Translations under genes and position numbers: made by a program
Assembly (NCBI GenBank): GCA_043228905.1
Contig: JBHGNT010000020.1
Coordinates: 7,812,001 to 7,876,000, forward strand
DNA length: 64,000 nt
Reading direction: 5' to 3'
Origin: Azolla caroliniana
Taxonomy: Eukaryota > Polypodiophyta
Notes under the pieces: model-generated
What the model saw: the letters and a program-made list of their open reading frames with translations, nothing else
Databases searched by the model: none
Told to the model about the DNA's origin: nothing
Shown: positions 24,226 through 35,557 of the stretch, one piece after another
Layout: the number at the start of each line of letters is the position of its first letter
How positions within the stretch are numbered: the first letter of the stretch is position 1

Positions 24226-25275
24226 GGAGAGTAGCCTCATTATGTTTTTTGTAGGTACAGGACTTTGGTGGTATACAACGAGATGGTGATGTGGTCATTG
24301 AAGCATTTATATTTGGTAAGGATGAGTGTTGGTGATGTCGGGGGCTGAAGCAGATTTTTATGAGGGGATGAGGACAACACATTCACTCTAATTTGTTGGT
24401 ACAGGATTTTTGTGGTAAACGAACAGACAGTTGATGTGGAAAACAAAGCACATTTTTATTGCTGTAAAGGATGAATGACGATGGTGTAGGGGGATGAAGC
24501 ATAATTTCATGAGGGGATTAGGAGAGTAGTCTCATTCTGTTTTTGTAGGTACAGGTCCTTGGTGGTATACAACTAGATGGTTGATGGGGTCATTGAAGAA
24601 AATTTGCATATTGAATTTTTTAAGGATGAGTGAATCATGGACTTTGGCGGTAAACAAACAGACGGTTGATGTGGAAAACGAAGAACATTGTCTATTTTGG
24701 TAAAGGATGAGTGACGATGGTGTCGGGGGAAGAAGTAGAATTTCATGAGGGGATCAAGGGAGTAGTGTCATTATGTTTTTTTGGTACAGGTTCTTGGTGG
24801 TATACAACGAGATGCTTGATGTGGACATTGAGGCAAATTGTTTATTTTTAAGGATGAGTGAATCATGGTGGTGTTGGGGGTTGAAGCAATTTTTTTATGA
24901 GGGGATGAAGATAGCACATTCACTCTATTTTTGTTTGTACAAGACTTTACTGGCAAATGAACAGACGGATGATATGGAAAACAATGGACATTGTCTATTT
25001 TGGTAAAGAATGAGTGACGATGGTGTTGGGGGAAGAAGCGGAATTTCATGAGGGGATTAAGAGGGTAGTGTCATTATGTTTTTTGGTATGCGTAGGATTT
25101 TGCTATGCTACGGCGAGATGGTTGATGTGGACGTTGGTGGTAATCGATGACATGTTGGTTGGGGAGAAGGAAGCATATTTTCTTTGTTTGATAAGGATGA
25201 GTGATGACGTTGTTGCGGTTTGAAGCATACTTTCATGAAGGGACGAGGACAGTAGAATAATTTTCTTTTGTAGGT
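24226..25275. repeat. Tandem array, about seven units of 140-150 bp
   Basis: A diverged unit recurs with landmarks GAGGGGAT at 24362, 24511, 24748, 24899 and 25050, and GTA(GG)TACAGG..TTGGTGGTATACAAC-type phrases at about 24250, 24552, 24785 and 25090. Alternate units carry GTGGTAAAC-ACAGACGGTTGATGTGG-type sequence. Spacings are about 149-151 bp, except one 237-bp interval that suggests a partly deleted unit. Short ORFs inside are not conserved. The array ends where the PPR pseudogene begins. Confidence 0.7.
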
Positions 25276-25708
25276 GATTGCTTTATTCGGCAAAATATAT
25301 TCTGAATTAATATATCCCAAATTCTGCGATTTAGAACTTCAACGCAATTGAACTATACACATGTTGAAGAAAATTGTTGTAGGGGCAACATGGAATGTTT
25401 GATGTTTACAAATCCAGCACCAAGTGATTATGTTGGTTTCTGTGTTTCTGAAAGCTTGTGCTAAGCTGAAAGATATGAAAAATGGCCAACAAATACATGC
25501 ACATATTGATGGGACTAGGGCATTGGAAAGTAATGCTTTTTTGGGACTTCTTTTATGGACATGTATTCAAAATGTGGTATGATAGATCAAGTCAGAGATG
25601 TATTTGATAAGATCTCAGTTCGTGATGTGGTATCATGGAATGCATTAATAGCATGATATGCTCTTCATGATCGATATCAGGAAGCATTGGAATGTTTCGA
25701 GCATATGC

Positions 25709-25977
25709 TAACAGGAACTCAACGCTCCTTATGTGCAACGCTCGGCCACAACCGAGCTTAGAATGATACACAGAAAACAGGAAATAAAACGCGACACAAA
25801 GAAGAGAGGAGGTACACAAGAGGTTTACGTGGAAAACCCCAAACTAGGGGAAAAACCACGGCAGCACACAGGCTGCAAACTATCACTATGATGGAATGTA
25901 CAACAATGAGTTCACTGAGGCACCGACCTCGTGCTCACAGATCTTCGCCACAGGCGGCGGTTACAACAGAGGCAACG

Positions 25978-26046
<69 letters not shown>

Positions 26047-26496
26047 CAGTTACGCACACTCTCTATTCTTGCACCAACAAGAATGACAACCACAACTAAA
26101 AGTTTGCCCTAAGTCATATTTATACTAATATGACTTTTCGGCTATTTACAAATATAGCCTTGATGGACTCTCAGAAACATATTTACGAATATGTCTCTTC
26201 ATCCGATTCTCACCGGGTCTGTACCATCCGGCTCTCCGTAGCCGGGTACTCCTCATCCGGTTCATACCGGGTCTGCACCATCCGGCTCTCCGTAGTCGGG
26301 TACTCTTCATCCGGTTCATACCGGGTCTGCACCATCCGGCTCTTCGTAGCCGGGTACTCCTCTTCCGGTTCACACTGGGTCTGCACCATTCGGCTCTCCG
26401 TAGCCGGGTACTCTTCATCCGGTTTCGGCCTCGGCCGAGATTGTTCGTCGGCACTGTTCTTCTCCCTTCCCATTCGGAGGGACCTGTCTCCCAACA
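25709..26496 (-). mobile_element. Solo LTR in the PPR pseudogene
   Basis: 788-bp solo LTR of the copia A LTR family. On the minus strand it starts TGTTGGGAGACAGGTCCC (26496) and ends GAGTTCCTGTTA (25709). The 5-bp target duplication TATGC lies at 25704-25708 and 26497-26501. Inside are a (TC)n tract of about 60 bp (25980-26042) and a 54-bp tandem repeat (landmarks 26238, 26292, 26346, 26400). It formed by recombination between the two LTRs of a former full element. Confidence 0.9.
25980..26042. repeat. (CT)n microsatellite within solo LTR
   Basis: About 31 uninterrupted CT dinucleotides. The same position in related LTRs carries shorter tracts (near 2235, 39010, 39891 and 44611), and an (AG)n tract appears at 49342 in the copy of opposite orientation. 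Confidence 0.95.
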
Positions 26497-27420
26497 TATG
26501 CAATGTCAAGGGATCATCCTAGATGAAGTGAGTTTTGCTTGTAGTTTGAAAGCTTGCAGTACTATTGGTGTTGTAGCCATTGCCAAATTTCAAAATTTGC
26601 ATGCAGAAATTGAAATGAATGGGATGTTGAAAATGAGCCGAAATGTTGGCAACGCAGTAGTTGACATGTTGGCTCACTTAAAAAAGCAAAAGAAGTATTT
26701 GATCGTCTTCTAGTAAGAGACATAGTATCTTGGAATGCATTAATTTGTGGATGGTTATGGTACACCATGAGCAAGGTGAGGAGGCGTTGATCATGTCAAG
26801 AAGATGCAACTTCAACGAATTTCTGGAGATGAAATCACATATGCATGCATTTTGAAACCTTGTGGGTGCATTAGATCTGCAAACAAGGGTGAGGAGATAC
26901 ATTTCGATGCTAAGAGGAAAGGGCTTTTAAGAAAAAGCCAACTTGTTGGAAAAGCACTAGTAGATATGTCTTCGAAATGTGGCATGCTAACAAAAGCAAA
27001 GGCAGTGTTTGACAAACTTCCCATATGTGATACAGTGGCATGGAATACATTGTTCACAGGTTATGTGCACTCTGAGCATGATGAGGAGGCCCTCAAAAGA
27101 AGACAATCTCTCCTAATTCTGTGACATTTGCATGTACTCTAAAAGCTTGTGCTAGCATTGGAGCAATAGAAAAGGGCAGAGAAATGCAGGTAAAGATTGA
27201 GGAGATGGGCATGCTGAAGAGAAACCAAGTTGTTGGCAATGCATTGGTCGAACTATATGCTAAGTGTGGAGTCTTAGAGAAAGCACGTGAAGTCTTTGAT
27301 ATGCATCCAACTCGAAATATAGTCTCATGGAATGTTCTGATTATAGGATATGGTCAAGTTGGAGAAATTGAAATGTTTTCACTGTATTTGACCAGATGAG
27401 AAGAAATGGAGTTTTACCAA

Positions 27421-28050
27421 ATCCAATCACCTTTCTTGTTGTCCGATTACTCTTAAGTAATGGAAATGTATAGATTCAATAGCTTCACTATCCCCAATAT
27501 ATTGTGAAGAATAATGGAAATGTTGGAAATGCTTGTAGTCATACAGCCATGGTAGATAAAGGATGTGGTCATACAACCTGTATGTGTTCACCATTCTTTG
27601 TGGTTTTCCACTTTGAGTCTTTGAGCTTTCTTATTGGCCTATCATGGCTACAACCTTTATAATGTTGTCAAACTAATCATTTTGTCATGTATGTAGAATT
27701 TCTACTCGTGAAGAATATTTTATTTTGGAAAAAAAATTATTCTAACAAGATTTTGGAAGAGATTCGAGGAGAACTCCATACTCTCATATCCAAATTAATC
27801 TCCAAAAAACAAAGGTTCATTTACATATACTTGCCTACAAAATCAAATTCATGATGAGGCATCAAAAAGTTGCAGTGAAACTCAAAAGGAACAAGAATTT
27901 GTTCAGGATAATCGTGATGAGACTTTTTTCCTTTCCTTATCAAATTGACACCAAGGCATGAAAAATTTGTAACAAAGGTCAAAGAGAACTGAAAGTTCAT
28001 GAGTAGAATCTGCATCATTCTTTCATTAGGTTTCTCAAAAGAGGAAAAAC
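27421..28050. other. No gene recognised
   Basis: AT-rich sequence after the PPR remnant. It may include diverged 3' sequence of that gene. The minus-strand frame at 27821-28018 shows no domain. Confidence 0.4.
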
Positions 28051-28307
28051 ATGGGTTCTACTGATGAGATCCCAGTTACTTCCTTGCACCCGGAAGCGAT
28101 TGATGCTTTCAAAGTGGGGAATGGTCAGAGCTCCTTCAGGAAAGATTGTACTTCTATAGTGTGTGTTCAAGAAGAGGAAGAACTTGGAGCAGATAACGAC
28201 TCTTTCATGACCAAATTGTGAAGGGAATTAGAAATATTAATGCTGAATAATCCTGATGTAATGGAATATGGTCCATTTGAGGCATTAGATGTGAAGGATA
28301 ATTTGGA
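28051..28307 (+). pseudogene. Unidentified reading frame, left part (interrupted by gypsy F)
   Basis: ATG at 28051 opens a frame MGSTDEIPVTSLHPEAIDAF, acidic further on (VCVQEEEELGADNDSF). It has one TGA after 56 codons, then stays in the same frame as RELEILMLNNPDVMEYGPFE up to the LTR of F at 28308. The right part resumes at 35606. No family recognised. It could be an exon of a host gene or part of an older repeat. Confidence 0.4.
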
Positions 28308-28566
28308 TATAACAAAGCGCTTGAAGAGAGAAAAGAAACTATAGAAAACGAGTACTCAACAAATAAGAGAAAAGGGTATTTTGCATTAAAGATTAACTAT
28401 TACATGGGGGGCATCCCCCTAATTTCCAAAAACTCGTCTCCTCTTCTTTGTTCACACAACATACTTAAATACCCATGGACTCAACTACTTGACCACTACT
28501 TTCTCTAACTACTCCCAACCAATCTTCCCCTAATTTCTCTAATTCTAACTACTCCATAACATAACA
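28308..28566 (-). repeat. 3' LTR of gypsy F
   Basis: 259 bp, minus orientation, from TGTTATGTTATGGAG (28566) to ..TTTGTTATA (28308). The matching 5' LTR begins at 33570. The purine tract CATGGGAGAG lies just inside (28567-28576). Confidence 0.85.
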
Positions 28567-28732
28567 CTCTCCCATGAGGCGAAGAGTTTCGTCCTCGAAA
28601 CTAAAACACTAGTACAATAACATGACTTGCTAAGTCTATAAGTAAATGAAAAAAAGAGAGAAAGAAGAATGGCAAAAGTGGTCTTACCATACTCATAAAG
28701 TAGGTAGTGTCTAAACCCTTGCCATTGTAATA

Positions 28733-31700
28733 CTAATTATAGCTAGGGTACCCGAACAGGAATGTGGGGTCGGAAGGAAACAAACTTTCTTCAGAGATCC
28801 ATGTGGCTTCCAAAATTGGCTGCTCTTTCCACTTGATCAAAAAATTTGTATTTCCATTGCACACTTGTTGTTTTAAGATTGCTTCAGGTTCTTCAGCTTC
28901 CTCACTTAGCTTAGTCATCCTGCTCCAATGTTTATCTGCATTAAATCGCTTAACATGAAATGTATCATGCACTTTGACGGAACTAGGTAACTTCAGCTTG
29001 TAAGAAACTCCATTAAAACTTTGTAGTACTTCATATGGCCCATAATAACGATGGTTAAATTTTGGTGAGAGTCATCTAGGTAAAGGCCAATGAGTGGCAC
29101 TAACAAGGACCAAATCGCCTTTGAAAAATTCGATGTGTTGACTTTTTTTGTTAGCTACCCGAACCATTCGTTTCTTTGATTGTTGTAATCCTTGTTGTGC
29201 AACCCACGTTGTTTCTTGCTAGTCTGCTAGAAAAAGGTCAACATCGGGTTCTTTAATTTTCTCTCGAACATCATGAGAGACCAAAGCCAATTGTGTAAGA
29301 ACTTGCTTCCTTATAGCTAATTCAAAAGGAGAAAAACCAGTGATAGATTTGTTTAGAGGAGTTATAATAAAATTCCATCATATAGATATGATCCACCCAA
29401 TATTTTTTATCTGCCTGCACATAACAACGAATGTAGTCTTCAAGACTCTGATTTACCCTTTCTGTTTGGCCACCTGTTTAGGGATGAGCCGTAAAAGACA
29501 TTCGAAGTTGTGTATCTAGTAATTTGAACAGTTCTTGCCAACATCGACTAGTAAAACGCGGATCCCTATCTGATACGATTCCACAAGCATGCCATGATAT
29601 TTAAATATATGTTTGAAGAACAATTTGGCTACCTGGAGGGTTGTGAGAGGTGGTTTTGTTGGTACAAAGTGAGCTTGTTTAAAGAAGTAGTCGATGACCA
29701 CCATGATAGCATTATAACCTCTTGACATGGGCAAATCCACTATGAAATCCATACTCACCACATCCCATGGTTGAGCGGGTATTGGCATGGGTTGTAGTAA
29801 TCCAAATGGTTGTCCATACCGAGCTTTGACTTGTTGACATGTCACACAAGATTGGACGTAGTATTTTACATCAACTCCATATGGAGCCAAAAAAAATGTC
29901 GTTGGATGTTGGTAAGTGTCCGGTGAATACCACCATACCCTGTCATCTTACAATCATGTGCTTCTTGCAAAATCAGTGCCTTAATTTCCCTTATATTAGG
30001 TACAAACCACTTACCATGTACCATTAAAAGAACTTGTTGCATTCTGAGTGACCCATGAGCCACACGTTGCATTTCCATAACAGAAATCAATTGTTGCGTG
30101 TAAGGATCACGTCGTTGAGTTGTTCTAATGTCTTGTAGCAAAGAAGAATCACATATTACCAAAATGGTACAAGCATGAGGCATTCGACTTAAAGCATCTG
30201 ACATAGTATTAAGAGCACCACTTTTATGGTTGATGCAGAAATCAAATTTTGCCAAAAAATCTTGCCAACAAGCTTGTTTAGGGGACAACTTCGGCTACGA
30301 CTGAAAATACTCCAAGGATATATTATCTGTGAATACATTAGTAAATTTATCTTGGACATAATGACACCATTTGCGTAAGGCATATATGATGGCAAGCATT
30401 TCTTTCTCATGAGTAGGCCACCTAGCTTTAATCACTGAAAATTTCTTGGATTCATAAGCAACCGGATGTCCATCTTGTATCAAAATTGCACCGTAAGCCA
30501 CATCAGAACCATCAATATGGATTTCAAACGATTTAGTAAAATCTAGTAACTTAAGCACCGTTTGTGAACACACAACTTCTTTGAGTTTTTCAAAGGTATC
30601 TTGTTCTAGTGCCGTCCATTTAAAACCTGTTTTGGCTTTAGTTAGATTAGTTAAGGGGGTTGTAATTGCACTAAAATGCTTGATGAACTTACGCACATAC
30701 TGCATGAAACCTACGAATTGTTGGACTTCCACGGTTTTAGTCGGGATTAGCCATCTTCGTACGTCATCCACCTTGCTTGTGTCCATGTGAAGGTCATGTT
30801 TCCCTACCCGGAAACCTAAGAAGTTAATATCTTGTGCTGCAAACTCACATTTTTGGGGGTTAGCATACAATTTGTTTTCTCGCAATATTTGTAACACCTT
30901 CTTAACATGTACCATGTGCTCTTCCAATGTTTTGCTATAGATAAGCAAATCATCTATGTATAAGATGACAAACTCATCAAGAAAAGCACAAAATAAATCA
31001 TTGCCCAAGTGGCCAAATGTTCCTGGTGCACCTGTGAGCCCAAAACTCATAACCAACCATTCATAACTGTCATACCTTGTCCGAAAAGCTATTTTCTCAA
31101 CATCATCTTTAGCAACTCGGATTTGGTGGTATCCTGACCTCAAGTTGATGCGAGTAAAAAATTGTGCCCCTGCCAATTGATCTAGTAAGTCGTCAACGAC
31201 TGGCAATGGATATTTACCTTGATTGTTATCTTGTTGAGTGCTCAATAATCCATGCACATCCGCATTGTTCCATCTTTTTCTGCAACAAATCTAACGGGTG
31301 CCCCATATGGCGAATTGCTCGGGCAGATGAAACCAGATGTCTCCAGCTCGATCAATTGCTTCTTCAATTCTGCTAATTGAGTTGCATTCAACTTGTATGG
31401 AGCTTTAGTTGGTGGTGTGCTTCCCGGTAGCATGTTGATTTTTAGGGGGATGGATTATTTTTAGGAGGTAGTCCCGGTAGCATTTGCTTGATGGCAGACA
31501 ATTGTTGTACATAAAAATAATTGCCCCCCTTTTTTAAGTGAATGATTAGCCACTTTGGCACTACATAATGATAAGGGGGCATTGGACCGCTCACTTGATT
31601 TCACTTGCTTTATTGTCGGTCGATGAAGATTTACCACCACCCCATTGTGTCCATCCAAATTGTCCAATAATACTTTGTCTATTCTCCTTCTGAAATATGC

Positions 31701-33237
31701 GATAAGATACTTATCTACCCAATCCAATCCCAATATGACATCAAATCCTGTCATTGGAACTACTAGAAAATTTACCTTTCCTTTCCATGCTTCCGCTTCC
31801 ATAGGAATATCCAACGCCAGGAACCCAACATTGGTTGAGCCTTGCACAAAGCTTATGGATATGTCCTTCAGTGGCATAGTTTTTTAATCCAAATTTAGTG
31901 ATGCACTCGGGAGTGAAAAAGTTATGTGTTACTCCACTATCAATCATGGCGTTGCAAGCATGACCATTGATTCTAGCTGCCAAGTACAAATGATCAATGT
32001 GAGAGACACCAATAGCAAAACAAAGGGGATTTACCTTTGCTACCCCTGCCATTACCCCATCATCCACTTCATCAAGAATTTCGAGAGGTTAATAGTTGTT
32101 GGTGTCCAATTCCTCATGAAGATCCCTAACATTGGCTTGGGCTACCACAACTTTTGTTTATTTTCTTCGGGGACATTCAGATGCTAAGTGTGGACCGCCA
32201 CATTCAAAATAGCCCCTTCGGAGATTTGGGATCCTTTCACAGTTTGATGTGGATGCCATGATTTTTCGTGCTCCACTACTATCCCCCCAATTATCCTTGG
32301 GCATAGTTGGTAATTTGTTGAAAACTCTTTGCCCATGACTACTAAAATCACGTCTCATAGGGAAGTTGATGGACAATTTCATGGCTCGAAACGGTTGTTG
32401 AAGTTCTTCAAAATCACCAATTCATTTAGCCAATTGAACCACCACCTCCAAATTCATTGGTTGTTGCTCCATCCTAATTTTAGATCTTAAACCAAACAAA
32501 AAACCATGAATTTTAGTCACTTCATGAAAATGAGTAAGTTGAAGAATGAGTTGTCTATAGTTGTCGATATATGTCAATAAATTCCCCTCGCCTTGCCTTA
32601 ATTTCCTCCATTCATCCATCAAACAAGTTGTTTCATTTGGTGGAATAAAATATTGCCGCATTCCAGTTGTGATGGCTTGCCATCCCATGAAATGATATGT
32701 GTTCTCTCCGGTAAGATATCAATTTAAGGTCATCCCTATTAAAAAGTTTGTTGCAGATATTGTCCATTGATTTTGAGGTATACCACTTTGTAGAACAAAG
32801 TGTTCTACCTCATGAACCCACCTATTCAAGGCTAGTGATTTTCGTTCACCTGAATACATCCTAGGTTTGATTGGTATGAACCGTTCGCCTCCCCCTTCTA
32901 TGCCCCTATTTGCATTTCTGAGAAGGAGATCTACTAATATTTCTAATCGATCCTTCGATGGGGCTTGGTTGTGGCCATCATCCGTATCCACGAGTCTTCT
33001 AGTTGTCTCTTCCTGTGATTCGTGCCCTTCTACTTCCAATGCTTCATGGAGAGATCTGAATTCGATCCCCACCGTTTCTCCAAACCTTGTAAGGTTTGCC
33101 CTCTTGGTCGTTCCACCCAGTCACAACCATGCTCTATTATATCTTGGGATTCAAATTCATCCACACTTTCCATATTTCCCCTTCGTTGAAGAGGGTGTGG
33201 TTCCCTATCCATTCTCCTTCTATTATTCAACATGTTT
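28733..33237 (-). pseudogene. Gypsy F gag-pol remnant with chromodomain
   Basis: Element order: gag (33237-32400), a degenerate zinc knuckle YFECGGPHLASECP whose first Cys is lost (about 32190), protease AMIDSGVTHNFF (about 31930; DSGA to DSGV), and RT with KYPLPVVDDLLDQL, NLRSGYHQIR and FVILYIDDLLIYS (31257-30940). Then come RNase H (IHIDGSDVAYGAIL, about 30520), integrase zinc finger CVTCQQVKARYG (about 29840), core MDFIVDLPMSRGYNAIMVVI (about 29745), and a C-terminal chromodomain NFLIKWKEQPILEATWISEE (about 28810). RT-RNase H is open for 320 codons. Other parts carry stops and frameshifts. Confidence 0.85.
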
Positions 33238-33557
33238 TCAAAAATTTCTTACCTAAGGGTTTGGCCGACCAAGTAGATATGTTGTTGGTCGACTCTTCTT
33301 ATCCAATTAGCCATGTTGGTTGTGGCTATGATAAGATGTTCACCTCAGTTGTTGCAGGTTGTTGTTGCCTCTAGTGCTTGCGAAAAAAAAAATGAAAAAA
33401 TAAATAAATCAACCACCAACATAGCCTTCCACTCAATTTCTAGCCACAGCTTCCACTCCTGGCTGCCACTATTTGAGTTTCCTGTTTGCTTCTCTCTCGT
33501 GTTGGTTGCTAGATCTTTCCACACTTCTACACCTTCTTGGTGATGTGCAGAACCCAC

Positions 33558-33569
33558 TCTGATACCAAG
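33558..33569 (-). other. Primer-binding site of gypsy F
   Basis: TGGTATCAGAGTGGG on the minus strand follows the 5' LTR directly. It is an initiator-Met-type primer site and fixes the element direction. Confidence 0.85.
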
Positions 33570-33785
33570 TATAACGAAGCACTTGAACAGACAAAAGAAA
33601 CTATAGAAAAGGGGTACTCAACAAATAAGAGAAAAGGGTATTTTGCATTAAAGAGGAACTATTACATGGGGGGCATCCCCCTAATTTTTAGAAACTTGCC
33701 TCCTCTTTTTTGTTCACACAACATACTTAAATCCCCATGGACTCAACTACTTGACCACTAATTTCTCTAACTACTCCCAACCAAT
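33570..33785 (-). repeat. 5' LTR of gypsy F, 3' portion
   Basis: Matches 28308-28530 of the 3' LTR until ..CCCAACCAATCTTCC, where element G begins. The remaining LTR bases continue after G at 35558-35600 (CTTCCCCTAATTTCTC..). This shows that G inserted into an already integrated F. Confidence 0.85.
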
Positions 33786-33790
33786 CTTCC

Positions 33791-34205
33791 TGTCACAGAC
33801 ACACCAACCATGGACTAAGACGAAGCATGGATGACGAGGCTACGATCGATAATGCTACGAACACGTGGAATACAGAGATGAAGAAGGGGACAAGATGGAA
33901 TGAAACGATAATATACAAGATTGATATGTCAATGACTGGTGTTGAATCCCTTTGAAAGGGACCAAGGAGGTTACAAGTATTTATACTATTAATCGAAGTA
34001 CATGCATTAGAATATTCTAGAACCTTCTAGTTCTAGAACTTTCTAAAAACTCCTAGAACTTGAAATAGACCATCTATTAATAATCTACTAAGATACATAT
34101 AATATTATTATGTATTTGGATGTATTGGTTAGAACATAATACTTGACTATAATACAAGAGGTCAAGAGTTCAAATCGTGACATGATTGTTGTCATGTTTG
34201 TGACA
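33791..34205 (-). repeat. 3' LTR of element G
   Basis: 415 bp. On the plus strand it begins TGTCACAGACACACCAACC and ends ATGTTTGTGACA. It contains TTCTAGAACTTTC-type palindromic stretches near 34010-34050 and, near 34127-34180, a tRNA-like stretch (GGTTAGAACAT.. followed by B-box-like AGTTCAAATC). Confidence 0.85.
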
Positions 34206-34220
34206 TTATCCTCCCCTTTA
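34206..34220 (-). other. Polypurine tract of element G
   Basis: Minus-strand ATAAAGGGGAGGATAA directly precedes the LTR start TGTCACA. It is the best evidence that G transposes by reverse transcription and is read leftwards. Confidence 0.75.
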
Positions 34221-34697
34221 TGGTTGCCTTTGCGAATGCATCATGGTGCAAGGGTGAGCTGAAGTACAAAAACAAAGTGGATTGAGAGGTGAAGCACAAA
34301 ACCAAAGTGGATTGAGCGAGTCCTCACCAAAAATAGGAGCATGACCGAATGTGAGCAACCATGTGAGGTCCTCATTGAAGACTGGAACATCAATGGTCGT
34401 GAGCGACCATGTGCGGTCCTCACCCAGAACTAGAACACGGACGGACGTGAGTGACCATTTGGTCCTCACTAGAGACACGAACACTGACGAACGTGAGCGA
34501 CCATGTGCGGTCCTCATCGGGAATTGGAACATCGATGGGCGTGAGAGACCATGTGAGGTCCTCACCCGCGATACTAACACCAACAAGCGTGAGCAACCAT
34601 GTGTGGCCTCATCGGGAACACGAACACTAACGGGAGTGAAACTTGAACCAAAATGAAAATGGAGTGCAAGCGAGGAATGTGATTCAATCCCCACCAA
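34218..34697 (-). CDS. Putative 159-residue ORF of element G with 16-residue repeats
   Basis: The open frame in the sense direction of G covers the 48-bp repeats, so it encodes 16-residue repeats (for example RTAHGRSRSSVFVSLV and RTWSLTTIDVPVFNED). One repeat is 46 bp and shifts the frame. There is no similarity to gag or any domain I know, and the frame may simply reflect the repeat. Coding status is doubtful; the alternative is that the repeat acts as RNA structure. Confidence 0.25.
   Translation of the reverse strand: MVGIESHSSLALHFHFGSSFTPVSVRVPDEATHGCSRLLVLVSRVRTSHGLSRPSMFQFPMRTAHGRSRSSVFVSLVRTKWSLTSVRVLVLGEDRTWSLTTIDVPVFNEDLTWLLTFGHAPIFGEDSLNPLWFCASPLNPLCFCTSAHPCTMMHSQRQP
34351..34616. 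repeat. Six 48-bp tandem repeats in element G, each with a hairpin
   Basis: Units start with GTGAG at 34351, 34399, 34447, 34493, 34541 and 34589 (spacing 48, 48, 46, 48, 48). Each contains GTGAG, then roughly GACC, a loop of about six bases (ATGTGC in unit 2), GGTC, then CTCAC/CTCAT. Arms GTGAG/CTCAC and GACC/GGTC can pair with a one-base bulge. Substitutions in several units keep pairing or give G-T pairs. Confidence 0.85.
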
Positions 34698-35107
34698 GAA
34701 AGTGAGCAGTTGTGTAACCTCGACCGGAATTGTGAAGGTGAGCGATCGAAATCAATCCCCGCCAAAATTGTGATGCAAAATGATACCTATAAATGATGAC
34801 AATGACGATGAAGAGGGAGGAACAATGGCAAAGTAGTATTGATGACAATGAAGGTTGGGCGACGTAGCGTTGATGAAGACAATGAGAGCTGCTAAAAAAT
34901 GATGATTTCGAAGACAAGGCAGTGAACACAATGATGATGAGGAAGCGTATCTAGAAGGAACGACTATGACTATGGTGACGATGGCGTCTCTAAAACCAAG
35001 GATGCTATTGACGGTAACTCTGGAAGCAACGATAGTGATGATGATAACTCTAGAAGCAAGGGCGATGACGATGATGGGTGATGCTTCCAATTGGAGGGGA
35101 TTCAAAC

Positions 35108-35557
35108 TATCATGGACACACCAACCATGGACTACAACGAAGCACGGATGACATGAGGCTACGACTGATAAAGCTACAAGCGTGGAACTGGAAGTGACGA
35201 GGCTAGGAACTTTAGAAGTTGTGAGTAACTAGAGAGCATGAAGACAAATATGAAGATGAAGGGGACAATATGGCATGAAACGAGGAAAACTAGATTGAGA
35301 TGTCAATGACTGGCGTTGAATCCCTTGAAAGGGACGAAGGAGGTTACAAGTACATGCATTAGAATATTCTAGAACCCTCTAGTTCTAGAACTTTCTAAAA
35401 ATTCCTAGAACTTGAAATAGATAATCTACTAACAATCTACTAAGATATATATAATATGACCATACATTTGGATGTATTGGTTAGAACATAACACTTGACT
35501 ATAATACAAGAAGTCAAGAGTTCAAATCTTGACATGATTTTTGTCATGTTTGTGACA
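35108..35557 (-). repeat. 5' LTR of element G
   Basis: 450 bp, aligned with the left LTR over its length. It differs at the outer start (TATCATGGACACACC against TGTCACAGACACACC) and by an extra stretch at about 35190-35240. The tRNA-like stretch is again present (35479-35533). Confidence 0.8.

Larger units (their letters stand above)
25400..27420 (+). pseudogene. PPR (PLS-type) protein pseudogene, split by a solo LTR
   Basis: Degenerate pentatricopeptide-repeat coding on the plus strand, at 25400-25708 and 26497-27420. It has repeated module phrases: FMDMYSKCGMIDQVRDVFDK, RDVVSWNALIA, SFACSLKACSTIGVVA, ITYACILKPCGCIRSANKGE, KALVDMSSKCGMLTKAKAVF, FACTLKACASIGAIEKGREM and NIVSWNVLIIGYG. This is the PLS arrangement of organelle RNA-binding proteins. 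Stops and small frameshifts are frequent. No N-terminal transit peptide or E/DYW C-terminus is visible. Removing the LTR and one TATGC joins the halves in frame (ECFEHM then QCQGII). Confidence 0.8.
33791..35557 (-). mobile_element. Non-autonomous LTR element G (TRIM/LARD-like)
   Basis: 1767-bp element with two LTRs (33791-34205 and 35108-35557) around a 902-bp internal region, flanked by a perfect CTTCC duplication (33786-33790, 35558-35562). The termini TGTCACA/TGTGACA are mutually inverted. The purine tract AAAGGGGAGGATAA just right of the left LTR fixes minus orientation. No gag, protease, RT or integrase is present, so it must have been mobilised in trans. The internal region holds six 48-bp hairpin-forming repeats. 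No clear primer site was found, which is unusual. Confidence 0.8.

Noticed and set aside
24226-25275. CRISPR-like array
   Set aside because: Units of about 150 bp are continuous without unique spacers, and the DNA is plant nuclear.
26146-26509. Minus-strand Arg-rich repeat ORFs of about 100 codons
   Set aside because: Translation of the 54-bp LTR minisatellite; solo LTRs do not encode proteins.
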